In this document: positions 26,601 to 34,872 of the stretch, one piece after another
Layout of the letters: every line of letters starts with the position of its first letter
How positions within the stretch are numbered: position 1 is the first letter of the stretch
Assembly: GCF_030315685.1 (NCBI RefSeq)
Contig: NZ_JASXSI010000016.1
Location: 1-64,000, forward strand
Direction of reading: 5' to 3'
Source of the DNA: Gordonia sp. ABSL11-1
GTDB taxonomy: Bacteria; Actinomycetota; Actinomycetes; Mycobacteriales; Mycobacteriaceae
DNA: 64,000 bases
Program-made: the position numbers and the translations under genes
Notes under the pieces: generated by a model
What the model saw: only the letters and a program-made list of their open reading frames with translations
Databases searched by the model: none
Told to the model about the DNA's origin: nothing

Positions 26601-28952
26601 CTCGATCCCGTAGGTCTGCTCGTCGTCGGTGAACATCTCGGCGATCGAGTAACCCAGCTCGTTCTGCACGTACTCGTCGACGCGATCGACATGCCTCGCG
26701 AAAACCGGGTTCTCTTGGTAGAGCTGCTTGGCCATCTTGCGATGCTGCGACCCGAATCCGGACAGCAACCAGACCGCCGACGCCGCGTCGGGCGCATCGG
26801 CGACGTAGACCAGCGGGTTGTTCTTTCCCTCGGCGACCGCGCGGACACCGGTCACCGCGTCCTCGTGCGTGCGGGCCATCACCACGGCACGCGAGCGACC
26901 GTGATTGCGGTGGGCCAACGCGCGACCGATGTCGGCGAGCGGAGCAGCCTGTCCCGCTTCGGATTCCAGCCATTCGAGCAGATCGGCGGCCGACTTGCGA
27001 CGACGCGAGGGCAGGAAGCCGGAGATCACCAGCGGGACGACCGAACCGTCCACCGCGCACGGGGCGAACCTGTCCGCGGGATCGGTCTCCGTGGTCGCCT
27101 CATCGGTGGCGGCGGCACGCTCCTGCGCGGCGAGCACAGCGCGTTCGGCCTCGGTCAGGAAGTCGTCGTCATCGTCGTCGGGGGTCTCCGCCGCGACGGC
27201 GGGGAGGTCGCCCTTCGTGACGCTCGCGAGCTCGCTCCTCAGGGAGCTGTCCTGCGATTCGGGGGCACCGAGATCCGACGGCAACACCTCGCGCACGACG
27301 ACGTGTGCGTTGGTCCCGCTGAAGCCGAAGCCGGACACACCGGCGATGGCGTGGCCGCTGTAGCGCGGCCAGGCGGCCGCCTCCGGGATCACCTTCAGGC
27401 CGGAGGAGTCGAACTGGATGTACGGATTGGGTCCGCTGTAGTTCAGCGATGCGGGCAGCCGATCGTTCTGCAGCGACAGTACGACCTTGGCGAGCGCACC
27501 GGCGCCGGCCGCCGACTCCATGTGGCCGAAATTGGTCTTCACCGAACCGAGCAACGCGGGCTTGCCGACGGTCCGTCCCCGACCGACGACGCGGCCGAGT
27601 GCGTCGGCCTCGATCGGGTCGCCGAGAACCGTGCCGGTGCCGTGTGCCTCCACGTAGTCGACGGTGCGCGGGTCGATCGCCGCGTCGACGTAGGCGCTGC
27701 GCAGCACATCGACCTGGGCCTCCGGATTCGGTGCGGGCAGGCCGTTGGACCGTCCGTCGGAGTTGACCGCGCTGCCGGCGACGACGGCGAGCACCTGATC
27801 ACCGTCGCGGCGCGCGTCGGTCATGCGCTTGAGGACGAACAGTCCGCCGCCCTCGGCACGGATCATGCCGTCGGCATCGGACGAGAACGCCTTGATGTGG
27901 CCGTCCTTCGCCTGGGCCCCGATCTTGTCGAAGCCCAGTGTGGCGGCCGGGGTGAGGATCATGTTGACGCCACCGGCCAGCGCGACGTCGGATTCACCCG
28001 ATCGCAGACTGCGCACCGCCTGGTGCACGGCGACCAAAGACGACGAACATGCCGTGTCGACGGCGACCGCGGGACCGTGGAAGTCGAAGAAGTAGGAGAC
28101 GCGTCCGGCGAGCACCGAGGTCGAGGTGCCGGTCAGCGCGTAGGCCGCGGTCTCCTCGGCGCCGTCGGCCAGCCCGAGGGTGGCCAGCATCTGGTAGTCG
28201 TTGGTCGAGGTGCCGATGAAGACGCCGACCTGCTCGCCCTTGAGGTCGCTCGGCGGGATGTGCGCGTGCTCGAGCGCCTCCCATGTGAGTTCGAGCGCGA
28301 GTCGCTGCTGCGGGTCGACCATCTCGACCTCGCGCGGACTCATCTGGAAGAAGTCCGCGTCGAACGTCGTCACGTCGTCGAGGTAGCCGCCCTTGATGTT
28401 GGACGATTCGAGGATGTCGGCGATCCGCGGATCGGAGGTGAACTCCGACCAGCGTCCTTCCGGGAGATCGGAGATGCCGTCGCGGCCGGAGATCAGGGCC
28501 TCCCACGTGGTCTCCGGGGTGTGGCCGGCCTTGGGGAATCGCGTCGACAGGCCGACGATGGCGATGTCGTCGTCGGAACTTCGCTCGCGCTGCCAGAACG
28601 TCTCCGCGGTGTCGTCGAGGCCCTCGTCCGGATCCCCCTCGATGATGCGCTTGGCCAGCATCGCGATGGTCGGATGGTTGTAGGCGACGGTGGCGGTCAG
28701 GATGACCCCGGTCTTGTCCTCGATGTCGGCGGCCAGCGCCACCGCGTCCCGCGACGAGAGCCCGAACTCCTCCATCGGCCGGTCGTCGGAGATCTGGTCG
28801 GTCGGGATTCCCGTCGCGGTGGAGACCCAGGAGCGCAACCAGTCGCGGAGTTCACCGACGGTCAGGTCACCAACGGTTTCCCCGGCGGTCCCCTCGGTCG
28901 AGGGTTCTGCGGGCGCGGTGGGTGTGGACTCGTCGGTATTCAGTTCAGACAT
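23616..28952 (-). CDS. pks13: Polyketide synthase Pks13, mycolic acid condensase
   Basis: Catalyses the Claisen condensation of two activated fatty acyl chains to the alpha-alkyl beta-ketoacyl precursor of mycolic acids, then transfers it via its thioesterase. Domains along the 1778 residues: N-terminal ACP (phosphopantetheine Ser in GLSSRD, about residue 67), ketosynthase (active Cys302 in DTACSSS, plus EAHGTGT and the NFGHMESAAG His), acyltransferase (Ser815 in HSMGE), C-terminal ACP (Ser1263 in GLDSLMAVR) and thioesterase (Ser1582 in GWSLGG). This ACP-KS-AT-ACP-TE order is unique to Pks13. It is slightly longer than the roughly 1730-residue M. tuberculosis protein; the extra length lies in low-complexity linkers, where REP-like DNA repeats and a hexamer repeat occur. 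fadD32 ends 24 bp upstream. Confidence 0.97.
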   Translation of the reverse strand: MSELNTDESTPTAPAEPSTEGTAGETVGDLTVGELRDWLRSWVSTATGIPTDQISDDRPMEEFGLSSRDAVALAADIEDKTGVILTATVAYNHPTIAMLAKRIIEGDPDEGLDDTAETFWQRERSSDDDIAIVGLSTRFPKAGHTPETTWEALISGRDGISDLPEGRWSEFTSDPRIADILESSNIKGGYLDDVTTFDADFFQMSPREVEMVDPQQRLALELTWEALEHAHIPPSDLKGEQVGVFIGTSTNDYQMLATLGLADGAEETAAYALTGTSTSVLAGRVSYFFDFHGPAVAVDTACSSSLVAVHQAVRSLRSGESDVALAGGVNMILTPAATLGFDKIGAQAKDGHIKAFSSDADGMIRAEGGGLFVLKRMTDARRDGDQVLAVVAGSAVNSDGRSNGLPAPNPEAQVDVLRSAYVDAAIDPRTVDYVEAHGTGTVLGDPIEADALGRVVGRGRTVGKPALLGSVKTNFGHMESAAGAGALAKVVLSLQNDRLPASLNYSGPNPYIQFDSSGLKVIPEAAAWPRYSGHAIAGVSGFGFSGTNAHVVVREVLPSDLGAPESQDSSLRSELASVTKGDLPAVAAETPDDDDDDFLTEAERAVLAAQERAAATDEATTETDPADRFAPCAVDGSVVPLVISGFLPSRRRKSAADLLEWLESEAGQAAPLADIGRALAHRNHGRSRAVVMARTHEDAVTGVRAVAEGKNNPLVYVADAPDAASAVWLLSGFGSQHRKMAKQLYQENPVFARHVDRVDEYVQNELGYSIAEMFTDDEQTYGIETSQVGIYTIQVALADTLRHFGAKPGVLVPHSMGEASASYISGGLSLEDATRVICQRSRLMGEGESMLAGDDIRLMALVEYSAEDINDVLVDYPDLEICVYAAPTHTVIGGPESQVDAIVARAEEEGKLGRKLQTKGASHTSQMDPLLGELAYELTGIEPQRPTVGFYSSVDRETFYRPGHEPVHTIDYFTKGLRHSVWFSQAIAKSVENGHRTFLELSPNPAVLISVAAVTFSAGLHDAELIETLRRKEDESFGLVNALMKLYVHGHPVNVGSLFGTGTGGFAEIPRTRFERKEFWLKAQVSSGGSSGSVPGSHVALPDGRHAWEVNAAAVTDPRELVRAAAAQVLPDTKVGAAVGHGDVPTSGSLTTTLSPHPGGASVTVHAKEDKNFRLLFEAVVTGGEVAAATQPSTAATESPAAVFADDKVVTEDEIVDDIDNKWSPDSGETVEHRLATIVGESMGYDPEDLPREIPLIELGLDSLMAVRIKNRVEFEFDIPQLQLQAMRQANLADVVKFVTYAVEHRDEVAALAEGAQGQGDLDTAALNAMIDADADADADVDKATPAPAESTLDPAESALRDVREFAPRGSGTDELAPQGSGAEEPASPAGRIETPAADLSSQQAVADAAGSDVPPRDAAERLTFGVYAVVTKKSAGGIFTKLPVLGEAVAQQLTDRLNERTGGDIDVEDILDSETIEEMSNYVREFLDAGADTDGFLRYLRLVDGKKAYDPTAGDPVPALLFHPAGGNTSAYEALLKRLPEDQPVIGFDRVEGSIEERVLQYMPRLREIQPHGPYALIGWSLGGALAYGCAQILREQGEVVDFVGLIDVVRPSEPVVETPDTKRARLERWRDFAVKTYDLDEDVPIPMDRLVEADDEGQFQIIMEMMSMSGTKIPGGIIEHQRTSFLDNRALTNIEPTAYDGKVILYRADKMHDGAIELEPQWATIDEDGRWGEVVDDLEIIHIGGDHLSIVDEPYIGKIGADLTRRLGEVGSRGRQ
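24815..24878 (+). repeat. REP-like element in pks13 ACP-TE linker (partial plus full copy)
   Basis: A half copy (CCCTGAGGAGCGAGCTCG, 24815-24832) is followed by a 34-bp copy (24845-24878) ending CGTCACGAAGGG. The 34-bp copy differs at four positions from the copy at 27211-27244, which is in the opposite orientation. CCCTGAGGAGCGAG...CGAAGGG is the style of a dispersed palindromic repeat I associate with Gordonia/Rhodococcus genomes (from memory). Confidence 0.7.
24932..24960. repeat. Hexanucleotide repeat (CATCCG)n in pks13
   Basis: Nearly five copies of CATCCG encode an alternating Asp-Ala run (DADADADAD) in the linker after the second ACP of Pks13. In-frame length variation would not disrupt the protein. 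Confidence 0.85.
27211..27244 (-). repeat. REP-like element in pks13 KS-AT linker
   Basis: On the minus strand the 34 bp run from CCCTGAGGAGCGAG to CGTCACGAAGGG. They encode part of a linker peptide (SLRSELASVTKG) between the KS and AT domains of Pks13. A four-mismatch copy lies inverted at 24845-24878. Confidence 0.7.
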
Positions 28953-28976
28953 CGCTTCCAGACTACTGATCGGTGA

Positions 28977-30878
28977 CTATTCGGCGTCCGGGAACGCGGT
29001 CTGCTTGTAGCCGCCGCGCAGGCTGCCGTCGACATAGGCGGTGCGGGTGGCGCGCCGGGCGATCTTGCCACTCGAGGTACGGGGGATCGATCCGGCCGGG
29101 ACGAGCAGGATGTCGCGGGCCATCACGCCGTGACGTGCGGCGATGGCCGCTCGGACGGTGTCGGCGATCTCCTGCGGGTCCGTCTTCTTGCCCGGGCCGC
29201 GCTCGGCGACGATGACCAGCTGCTCGGAGGCGTCGTCGGCGTCGAACTTCAGTCCGCTGGTCGACTGCTCGAACACGACCGGCGGCAACTGATTCGACGG
29301 CACCGAGAACGCCGCGACGAAGCCGGGGCGCAGGCTCGAACTGGCTTCCTGCGCACTGTATTCGAGGTCCTGCGGGTAGTGGTTGCGGCCGTCCACGATC
29401 ACCAGGTCCTTGACGCGGCCGGTGATGTAGAGCTCGCCGTCGAGCCAGACGCCGTAGTCGCCGGTGCGCATCCACGTGGCGTCGGCGGGTGTGCCCTCGG
29501 CGTGGCTGCCCTCGGACAGCGGGTGACTCAGCGCGTTCGCGAAGGTCTCCTCGGTCTCGCCGGGCTTGTTCCAGTAGCCGGCTCCGATGTTGAGCCCATG
29601 CAGCCAGATCTCGCCGACGTGCCCGTCGGCCTGCTCGGTGGCGGTCTCCGGGTCGACGATCGTCGCCCACTGGCTGAGCGCGACCTGGCCGCAGGACACC
29701 TGCGCCACGGCGTTCGGTGCGTGCTGGTCGACGATCTTGAACTGACCCGCGTTGAGTTCGTCGCGGTCGACGTAGATGATCTTGGCCTCGTTCTCGCGCT
29801 GCGTGGCAGAGACGAAGAGGGTGGCCTCGGCCATGCCGTAGCAGGGCTTGATGGCGGTCTTCGGCAATCCGTACGGCGCGAAGGCGTCGTTGAACTTCTT
29901 CATCGAGCTGACGGTGACGGGCTCGGACCCGTTGATCAGACCGATGACGTTCGACAGGTCGAGGTTCTCGCCCTCCTTCGGCAGGCCCCGCACCGCGGCG
30001 TGCTCGAACGCGAAGTTCGGGGCGGCGGCGTAGGTCTCCGCGCCGTCGCTCGCAGCGGCGAGTTCCTTGATCCAGCGTCCCGGTCGTCGGACGAACGCCT
30101 GCGGGCTCATGATCGTGATGTAGCGGCCGCCGAGCGCCGGCAGGATGACGGTCAGCAGGCCCATGTCGTGGAACATCGGCAACCAGGTGACACCGCGCGC
30201 GTTGCGGTCGATCTCGATGGTGTCGTAGATCTGCAGCACGTTGGCCGCGACGGCCTCGTAGGTGATCTCGACACCGGCGGGCACGCGGGTCGAGCCGGAG
30301 GTGTACTGCAGGTACGCGACGGTGTCCTTGTTGTGGTCCTTGCCGGCGACCGGCGCGACCCAGCTCGACCCGACGGAATCGGGGACCGCGTCGACCGCGA
30401 TGACGCGGGGGCGCTCCTTGGCGGGCAGCGGCTTGAAGAAGTCGCGGACGGCCTCGGCCGACTTGGTGGACGTGAGGATCGCGGTGGGCTTGCAGTCGTC
30501 GAGCACTGCGGTGAGGCGATCGGTGTGGCCGGGCTCGTCGGGGGAGAAGAGGGGGACGGCGATGTTGCTGGCGTAGAGGGCGGCGAAGAAGCCGATCACG
30601 TATTCGAGCGATTGCGGCGCCAGGATGGCGACGCGGTCCCCGGGCTTCGTCACCTGCTGGAGACGAGCCGCCACCGCACGTAGGCGCTTGCCGAACTGCG
30701 CCCAGGTCAGATCCTGGGGTTCGCCGTCGCGCTCGCGGCTGTAGTCGATGAAGCGGTAGGCGAGGGTGTCCGCCTCTTCCCGGACGTTGCGCTCGACATA
30801 GTCGACGAGCGTCGCGTCATCGGTGAAGTGCAGCTGTCCGTTCTCATCGAGGAACTGCTCAAATTCTGTGTTCAACAT
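28977..30878 (-). CDS. fadD32: Long-chain fatty-acid-AMP ligase FadD32
   Basis: Activates the long meromycolic acid as acyl-AMP and loads it onto the N-terminal ACP of Pks13. The 633-residue adenylate-forming enzyme shows [10 protein letters not shown] (P-loop), [33 protein letters not shown] and the C-terminal hinge [20 protein letters not shown] and SSGKIARR lysine motif. Length and sequence match M. tuberculosis FadD32 (637 residues). ATG 30878 is preferred to longer in-frame extensions (to 31082): AGGAG lies 8 nt upstream, and the extension would be Arg-rich and non-homologous. It is the first gene of the fadD32-pks13-accD4 operon. A candidate promoter with an internal dyad lies about 100 bp upstream. 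Confidence 0.96.
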   Translation of the reverse strand: MLNTEFEQFLDENGQLHFTDDATLVDYVERNVREEADTLAYRFIDYSRERDGEPQDLTWAQFGKRLRAVAARLQQVTKPGDRVAILAPQSLEYVIGFFAALYASNIAVPLFSPDEPGHTDRLTAVLDDCKPTAILTSTKSAEAVRDFFKPLPAKERPRVIAVDAVPDSVGSSWVAPVAGKDHNKDTVAYLQYTSGSTRVPAGVEITYEAVAANVLQIYDTIEIDRNARGVTWLPMFHDMGLLTVILPALGGRYITIMSPQAFVRRPGRWIKELAAASDGAETYAAAPNFAFEHAAVRGLPKEGENLDLSNVIGLINGSEPVTVSSMKKFNDAFAPYGLPKTAIKPCYGMAEATLFVSATQRENEAKIIYVDRDELNAGQFKIVDQHAPNAVAQVSCGQVALSQWATIVDPETATEQADGHVGEIWLHGLNIGAGYWNKPGETEETFANALSHPLSEGSHAEGTPADATWMRTGDYGVWLDGELYITGRVKDLVIVDGRNHYPQDLEYSAQEASSSLRPGFVAAFSVPSNQLPPVVFEQSTSGLKFDADDASEQLVIVAERGPGKKTDPQEIADTVRAAIAARHGVMARDILLVPAGSIPRTSSGKIARRATRTAYVDGSLRGGYKQTAFPDAE

Positions 30879-30973
30879 CCATCGCTCCTGTGGCCCCCGC
30901 GTGGAAGTCGGCATCCTCCGCCGAGCGGTCGGCACTCCCCCATCGTGCCGCCGACCTGCGCCGTCCACGCCCT

Positions 30974-31002
30974 CTAGTACTACCGCGGTCACGGTAGTCC
31001 AA
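30974..31002 (-). promoter_or_regulatory. Putative fadD32 promoter with operator-like dyad in the spacer
   Basis: On the minus strand TTGGAC (31002-30997) and TACTAG (30979-30974) are separated by exactly 17 bp. A perfect inverted repeat ACTACCG-N6-CGGTAGT (30979-30998) fills the spacer, an ideal place for a repressor. It implies a 5' leader of roughly 90 nt before fadD32. This is motif inference only; the -10 match is imperfect. Confidence 0.4.
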
Positions 31003-31133
31003 ACTGTTATCTGCTCGAAATACTCACGATCGTGAACTCGATCTTCGTATCCGCACACACCGGGCGAAAGCCCGCTGCGCACGGCACCCGATGTCCGTTC
31101 ACCTCGTCGTTCGCGTTCAGGCCGTCGGCAATC

Positions 31134-32120
31134 CTACTCCCCCTTGAGAAGCTGGATGACCGGGGCGAACGCGTCCATCTGCGTCGGGAAGACACCTACG
31201 TAGGACATGGTTGTCCGTCGTCGTACCTCGCGCATCTGCTCGGCGATCTCGTCGAAGGTACCGATGGCGATGTACGGCGAGTGCAGCACGTCGTCGACGG
31301 TGAACTCCGTGTCGTGCGCGATGTTCGGCGGATAGCCCTGTTCCAGCGCCTTCAGTGCCATCTCGGCGGTGGCCTCGCGATCGTCGGTGATGACGATCAC
31401 CGCGATGGTCCAGTTGAGCTCGATGTCGTCGAACCGGTCGCCGGCGGCCTCGCGGACGCGGTCCACCCGCTCGGCGGTCTTCTCGATCGTCATGTCCGAG
31501 AGTCGCATCTTGCCGTCGCGTGTCGTGCTCGGCGCGACGGAGATGATGTCGGCGTGCTTGGCGGCCAGGGCCAGCATCTTGGGGCCGCCACCGCCGACGG
31601 CGATCGGCGGACGTGGTCCCTGCCGCGGGCGTGGGCTGCCCTCGAGTCCGTTGATCTCGTAGAACTCGCCGGAGAAGTCGACCGTCTCGCCGCGCATCAG
31701 TCCGTCGAGGACGGTGAGCGCCTCGTCGAGGCGACGGATCCGCACACCGGGCGACTCGAACTCGATGCCGGCCTTGTCGAACTCCTCTTTCATCCAGCCT
31801 GCACCGATCCCCAGCTCGAGGCGGCCCTTGGACAGCACGTCGATGGTGGTGGCCTCCTTGGCCAGGAGCGCCGGATGCCGCCATCCGTTGGCAAGCACGG
31901 ACGTGGCGAGACGGATGGTGTCGGTCGCCTGGGTCAGCGCGCCGAGCGCCGCGATGGGACCGACCTGATTGCCCAGGTGGTCGGGGACGGCAAAGGTGTC
32001 GTAACCGTACTCCTCGGCGGTCTGGGCGAGCTTCACGAACTTGCGTGCGCCGCCCTCGTCCTTGTTCCCCTCACCGCCGGCACCGAACCGGAACTTGCGC
32101 AGGTTCCCGGTGTCGCTCAT
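31134..32120 (-). CDS. LLM-class F420-dependent oxidoreductase
   Basis: A 328-residue luciferase-like monooxygenase fold protein. Visible features: FVKLAQTAEEYGYDTFAVPDHL at the N-terminus, IRLATSVLANGWRHPALLAKE, LSKGRLELGIGAGWMKEEF, and PPIAVGGGGPKMLALAAKHAD. This pattern matches the F420-dependent TIGR03621-type subfamily common in mycobacteria, for which substrates are mostly unknown. GAGGAG lies 7 nt before ATG 32120. It sits between fadD32 and the cutinase gene, which are neighbours in M. tuberculosis, so it is an insertion into the mycolate cluster; whether it acts on envelope lipids is unknown. The 265-bp gap 32121-32385 separates it from a divergent flavoprotein gene and presumably holds both promoters; I identified no specific site. 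Confidence 0.85.
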   Translation of the reverse strand: MSDTGNLRKFRFGAGGEGNKDEGGARKFVKLAQTAEEYGYDTFAVPDHLGNQVGPIAALGALTQATDTIRLATSVLANGWRHPALLAKEATTIDVLSKGRLELGIGAGWMKEEFDKAGIEFESPGVRIRRLDEALTVLDGLMRGETVDFSGEFYEINGLEGSPRPRQGPRPPIAVGGGGPKMLALAAKHADIISVAPSTTRDGKMRLSDMTIEKTAERVDRVREAAGDRFDDIELNWTIAVIVITDDREATAEMALKALEQGYPPNIAHDTEFTVDDVLHSPYIAIGTFDEIAEQMREVRRRTTMSYVGVFPTQMDAFAPVIQLLKGE

Positions 32121-32385
32121 TCAGTACTCCTCATGCGCGTAAGGCGCGTGTCGTCGTGCGCGTGTCATGGCGCGCATCTGCGCGGTCGCATGTATCGGTG
32201 TCCCGATCGCCCAATCACGGTAATGCAGGGTCAGGGCACCACCAAACGAATCGGTGGCATCCGACGCCCCGGATCGACAACACCACATCTGGGACCATCG
32301 ATCCATTCCGGGTTTCTCTCCGGTCCGCAGCGGGTACGGACACCGGGACCTCGACGACGCCGACACCGCAGGAGACCGTGGCCCG

Positions 32386-33750
32386 ATGACAGGATCCCCC
32401 GCACCCGTACCGGATCGGGCCACGCGAATCGTGGTGGTGGGGGCGGGCTTCGCCGGATTCGAGACCGTTCGCAGACTGCTCCGCCACCAGCGCCGGTCGA
32501 CCGACCGGCCGATCCGGGTGACGCTGATCTCCCCGGACGACTTCATGCTGTACACGCCACTGCTACCCGACGTCGCCGGCGGACTGCTCGACGCACGCTT
32601 CGTCGCGATCCCCCTGGCCGAGAGCCTGCCGGGCGCCGAACTGATCGCCGGTCGCGTCGACTCGGTGGACTTCGACGGCCGCACGCTGCAGGTCCGCAAC
32701 CGAGAGGGTGCCGCTGAAACCGTGGAGTGGGAACGTCTGGTCCTCACGCCCGGCTCGGTGACCCGACTCTTCGACATCCCCGGGCTCGCCGAGCACGCCC
32801 GCGGGCTGAAGACGGCCACCGAGGCCCTCTACCTACGCGATCAGATGCTCGAACAGATCGAGCTGGCAGCGCGCGAGACCGATCCCGCCGTCGCGCGGGC
32901 GCGACGCACCTTCGTCGTCGTCGGTGCGTCGTACGCGGGTACCGAACTGACCGCGCAGTTGCGGGCGCTCGCCGACGAGGCCGCCCGCCATCGCGGGACC
33001 GTTCCCGACGACGTGCGGTTCGTGCTGCTCGACATGGCCGACCGGGTGATGCCGGAGGTCGGCGAGAAGCTGGGCGACCGGGTGCTCGAGGTGCTGCGCG
33101 GCCGCGGCATCGACGTCCGGCTGGGCACCACCATCGACCGCCTGACCGCCGAGGCCGCCGAGCTGAGTGACGGCACCACGATCGCCACACGGACCGTCAC
33201 CTGGGCGGCCGGCGTCACCGCGAGCCCGCTGATCCAGGAGCTCGGACTGCCGACGGAGAAGGGGCGGTTGATCGTCGGGGCCGACCTGTCCGTACCCGGC
33301 GATCCCGATGTGTTCGCCGCCGGGGACGCGGCCGCGGTTCCCGATCTCGCGCAACGCAGCGGCAAGGGCGCGGACGACGCGATCACCCCGCCGACCGCAC
33401 AGCACGCCGTCCGGCAGGGAAAAGTGGTGGCGCGCAACGTTATCGCGAGTATCGGTGTCGGCACGCGGAAGGACTACAAACACAACGACCTCGGCCTCGT
33501 CGTCGATCTCGGACCACGCTTCGCAGTCGCGAACCCGGTGGGTGTGCACCTCTCCGGGTACCCGGCGAAGCTGGTCACGCGTGCCTATCACCTGTTGGCG
33601 CTGCCGCGCGGCGCCAACCGCATGGCCGTCTCGGCCGCCTATCTCGGTGACGCCGTTTTCCCTCGTCCGCTCGTCTCGTTCGGCCTCGTCAGCGCCGACG
33701 AGGCGTCTTTTCCACGTAGCCAGGGGATTCCGGCTCCCGACAGCGATTAG
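32386..33750 (+). CDS. NAD(P)/FAD-dependent oxidoreductase, type II NADH dehydrogenase-like
   Basis: A 454-residue two-dinucleotide-binding-domain flavoprotein. FAD-binding GxGxxG is in VVVGAGFAGFETV near the N-terminus, the NAD(P)-binding motif in VVVGASYAGTELT mid-protein, and the second FAD contact in VFAAGDAAAVPD. PDDFMLYTPLLPDVAGG also fits the NDH-2 family. Family members pass electrons from NADH to menaquinone at the membrane without proton pumping, although many paralogues are not respiratory. ATG 32386 is chosen because GGAGA precedes it and the GxGxxG begins soon after; a longer frame to 32254 lacks support. It is followed by a strong hairpin shared with the convergent cutinase gene. 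Confidence 0.85.
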   Translation: MTGSPAPVPDRATRIVVVGAGFAGFETVRRLLRHQRRSTDRPIRVTLISPDDFMLYTPLLPDVAGGLLDARFVAIPLAESLPGAELIAGRVDSVDFDGRTLQVRNREGAAETVEWERLVLTPGSVTRLFDIPGLAEHARGLKTATEALYLRDQMLEQIELAARETDPAVARARRTFVVVGASYAGTELTAQLRALADEAARHRGTVPDDVRFVLLDMADRVMPEVGEKLGDRVLEVLRGRGIDVRLGTTIDRLTAEAAELSDGTTIATRTVTWAAGVTASPLIQELGLPTEKGRLIVGADLSVPGDPDVFAAGDAAAVPDLAQRSGKGADDAITPPTAQHAVRQGKVVARNVIASIGVGTRKDYKHNDLGLVVDLGPRFAVANPVGVHLSGYPAKLVTRAYHLLALPRGANRMAVSAAYLGDAVFPRPLVSFGLVSADEASFPRSQGIPAPDSD

Positions 33751-33787
33751 CTGATTCCGCCCACGGGTTGCGGTGGTCGGCGAGTCC

Positions 33788-33836
33788 ACAGGTGACGTCG
33801 AACGTATCGGTCGGCGTTACGTTCGACGTCATCTGT
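33788..33836. terminator. Long bidirectional hairpin between NDH-like and cutinase genes
   Basis: Arms 33788-33806 and 33818-33836 pair over 19 bp with a single mismatch around an 11-nt loop. It lies between two convergent stop codons (33750 and 33872). No U-tract is evident. Confidence 0.75.
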
Positions 33837-33871
33837 CTGTGGCACGCCACCGGTCGTGAGTGCCCGAACGC

Positions 33872-34870
33872 TCAGTTGTGCTTGGGCCGCGGGGCCTCGG
33901 CGATGACATCACTCGCCCATCCGTACATCCACTGCGTGGCCGTCGTGCCGTCGTGCGACCAGTATCGCGGCGTCGCGTACATGGCGTGGACCGGGTTGTT
34001 GATCGCGCCGGCCAACTGCCGGACGGCACCCAGCGGATTGGTGACGGTCGGCGAGTCACAGATGAGATCACCTGGCGCACAGATCGATTCGACCCGGCCC
34101 TGGAGATCGCCGAATCCACCGGTGCGCGGACCGGTCATGGTGATCCCGGGCACCAGACTGCTCATCCCGGACAACGCGATCTCCGCGCCGACACCCGGTG
34201 GCGACGGGGTGATGTCGTTCTGTTTCCCCGGTTCGCGGCGACCGTCGGCGATGAGCCCGACACCGAGGACCAGATCCTGATCGGCCGGATCCAGGACGCC
34301 GCGTCCGTTGCCGATGTTGCTCGCGAGGTCACCGGCGATGACGGCTCCCTGCGAGAAGCCCATGATCACGTAGCGCGTCAGCGGACATTTCTTGTTGGTG
34401 TCGATGATCTTGCCCGCCGCGCGCTTGTAACCCTGTGTGCGCGAGACGTTGTAGTCGACCTGCCGGTCGGCGAGGTTCGTCGGGTTCCGGAACTGCGCGA
34501 TGTAGGGCACGGTGTACACACTCGTCCGAGAGGTCGGGAACTCCTCGTCGATGGCACTGGACACCCGCAGCATCAGTGACCGCGGATTGGCCGACGGGTT
34601 GTACGGGTCGTCGTCGGCCGACGACTCCCACGTGCCGGGGATGACCACGGTGAGCACGTCCGGACAGTCGGCCGACTGCGCGTCGGGCCGCTCTCGTGGT
34701 TCCGAGGTCGACGGTCCGGGACCGCCCGGAATCCGTGGCGGACCCGGCTGGATCAGCACGATCACCAGGATCACGATCAGGATGATCGCGATGACGGCCA
34801 GCAGGCCGAAGAACAGCAGGAGTTTCGGCAGCCTGCGCTTGCGGCGTGGCGTCGCCCTACGTGCACCCAC
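33872..34870 (-). CDS. Cutinase-like envelope lipase/thioesterase (Culp6/Rv3802c-like)
   Basis: A 332-residue serine esterase of the cutinase family. A basic N-terminus is followed by one long hydrophobic segment (residues about 17-40), so the enzyme is probably membrane-anchored and faces the periplasm. The catalytic triad is visible: Ser in GFSQGA, Asp in APGDLICD (between two Cys that likely form a disulphide), and His in NNPVHAMYA. In M. tuberculosis the orthologue in this locus (Rv3802c, Culp6) is an essential phospholipase/thioesterase tied to mycolate metabolism. Start is GTG 34870. The lipoprotein gene upstream ends only 2 bp before it, so the two are probably co-transcribed. Confidence 0.88.
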   Translation of the reverse strand: MGARRATPRRKRRLPKLLLFFGLLAVIAIILIVILVIVLIQPGPPRIPGGPGPSTSEPRERPDAQSADCPDVLTVVIPGTWESSADDDPYNPSANPRSLMLRVSSAIDEEFPTSRTSVYTVPYIAQFRNPTNLADRQVDYNVSRTQGYKRAAGKIIDTNKKCPLTRYVIMGFSQGAVIAGDLASNIGNGRGVLDPADQDLVLGVGLIADGRREPGKQNDITPSPPGVGAEIALSGMSSLVPGITMTGPRTGGFGDLQGRVESICAPGDLICDSPTVTNPLGAVRQLAGAINNPVHAMYATPRYWSHDGTTATQWMYGWASDVIAEAPRPKHN

Positions 34871-34872
34871 CG

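Noticed and set aside
30879..31082. Extended fadD32 N-terminus
   Set aside because: AGGAG supports ATG 30878, the extension has no similarity to FadD32, and it would overlap the candidate promoter.
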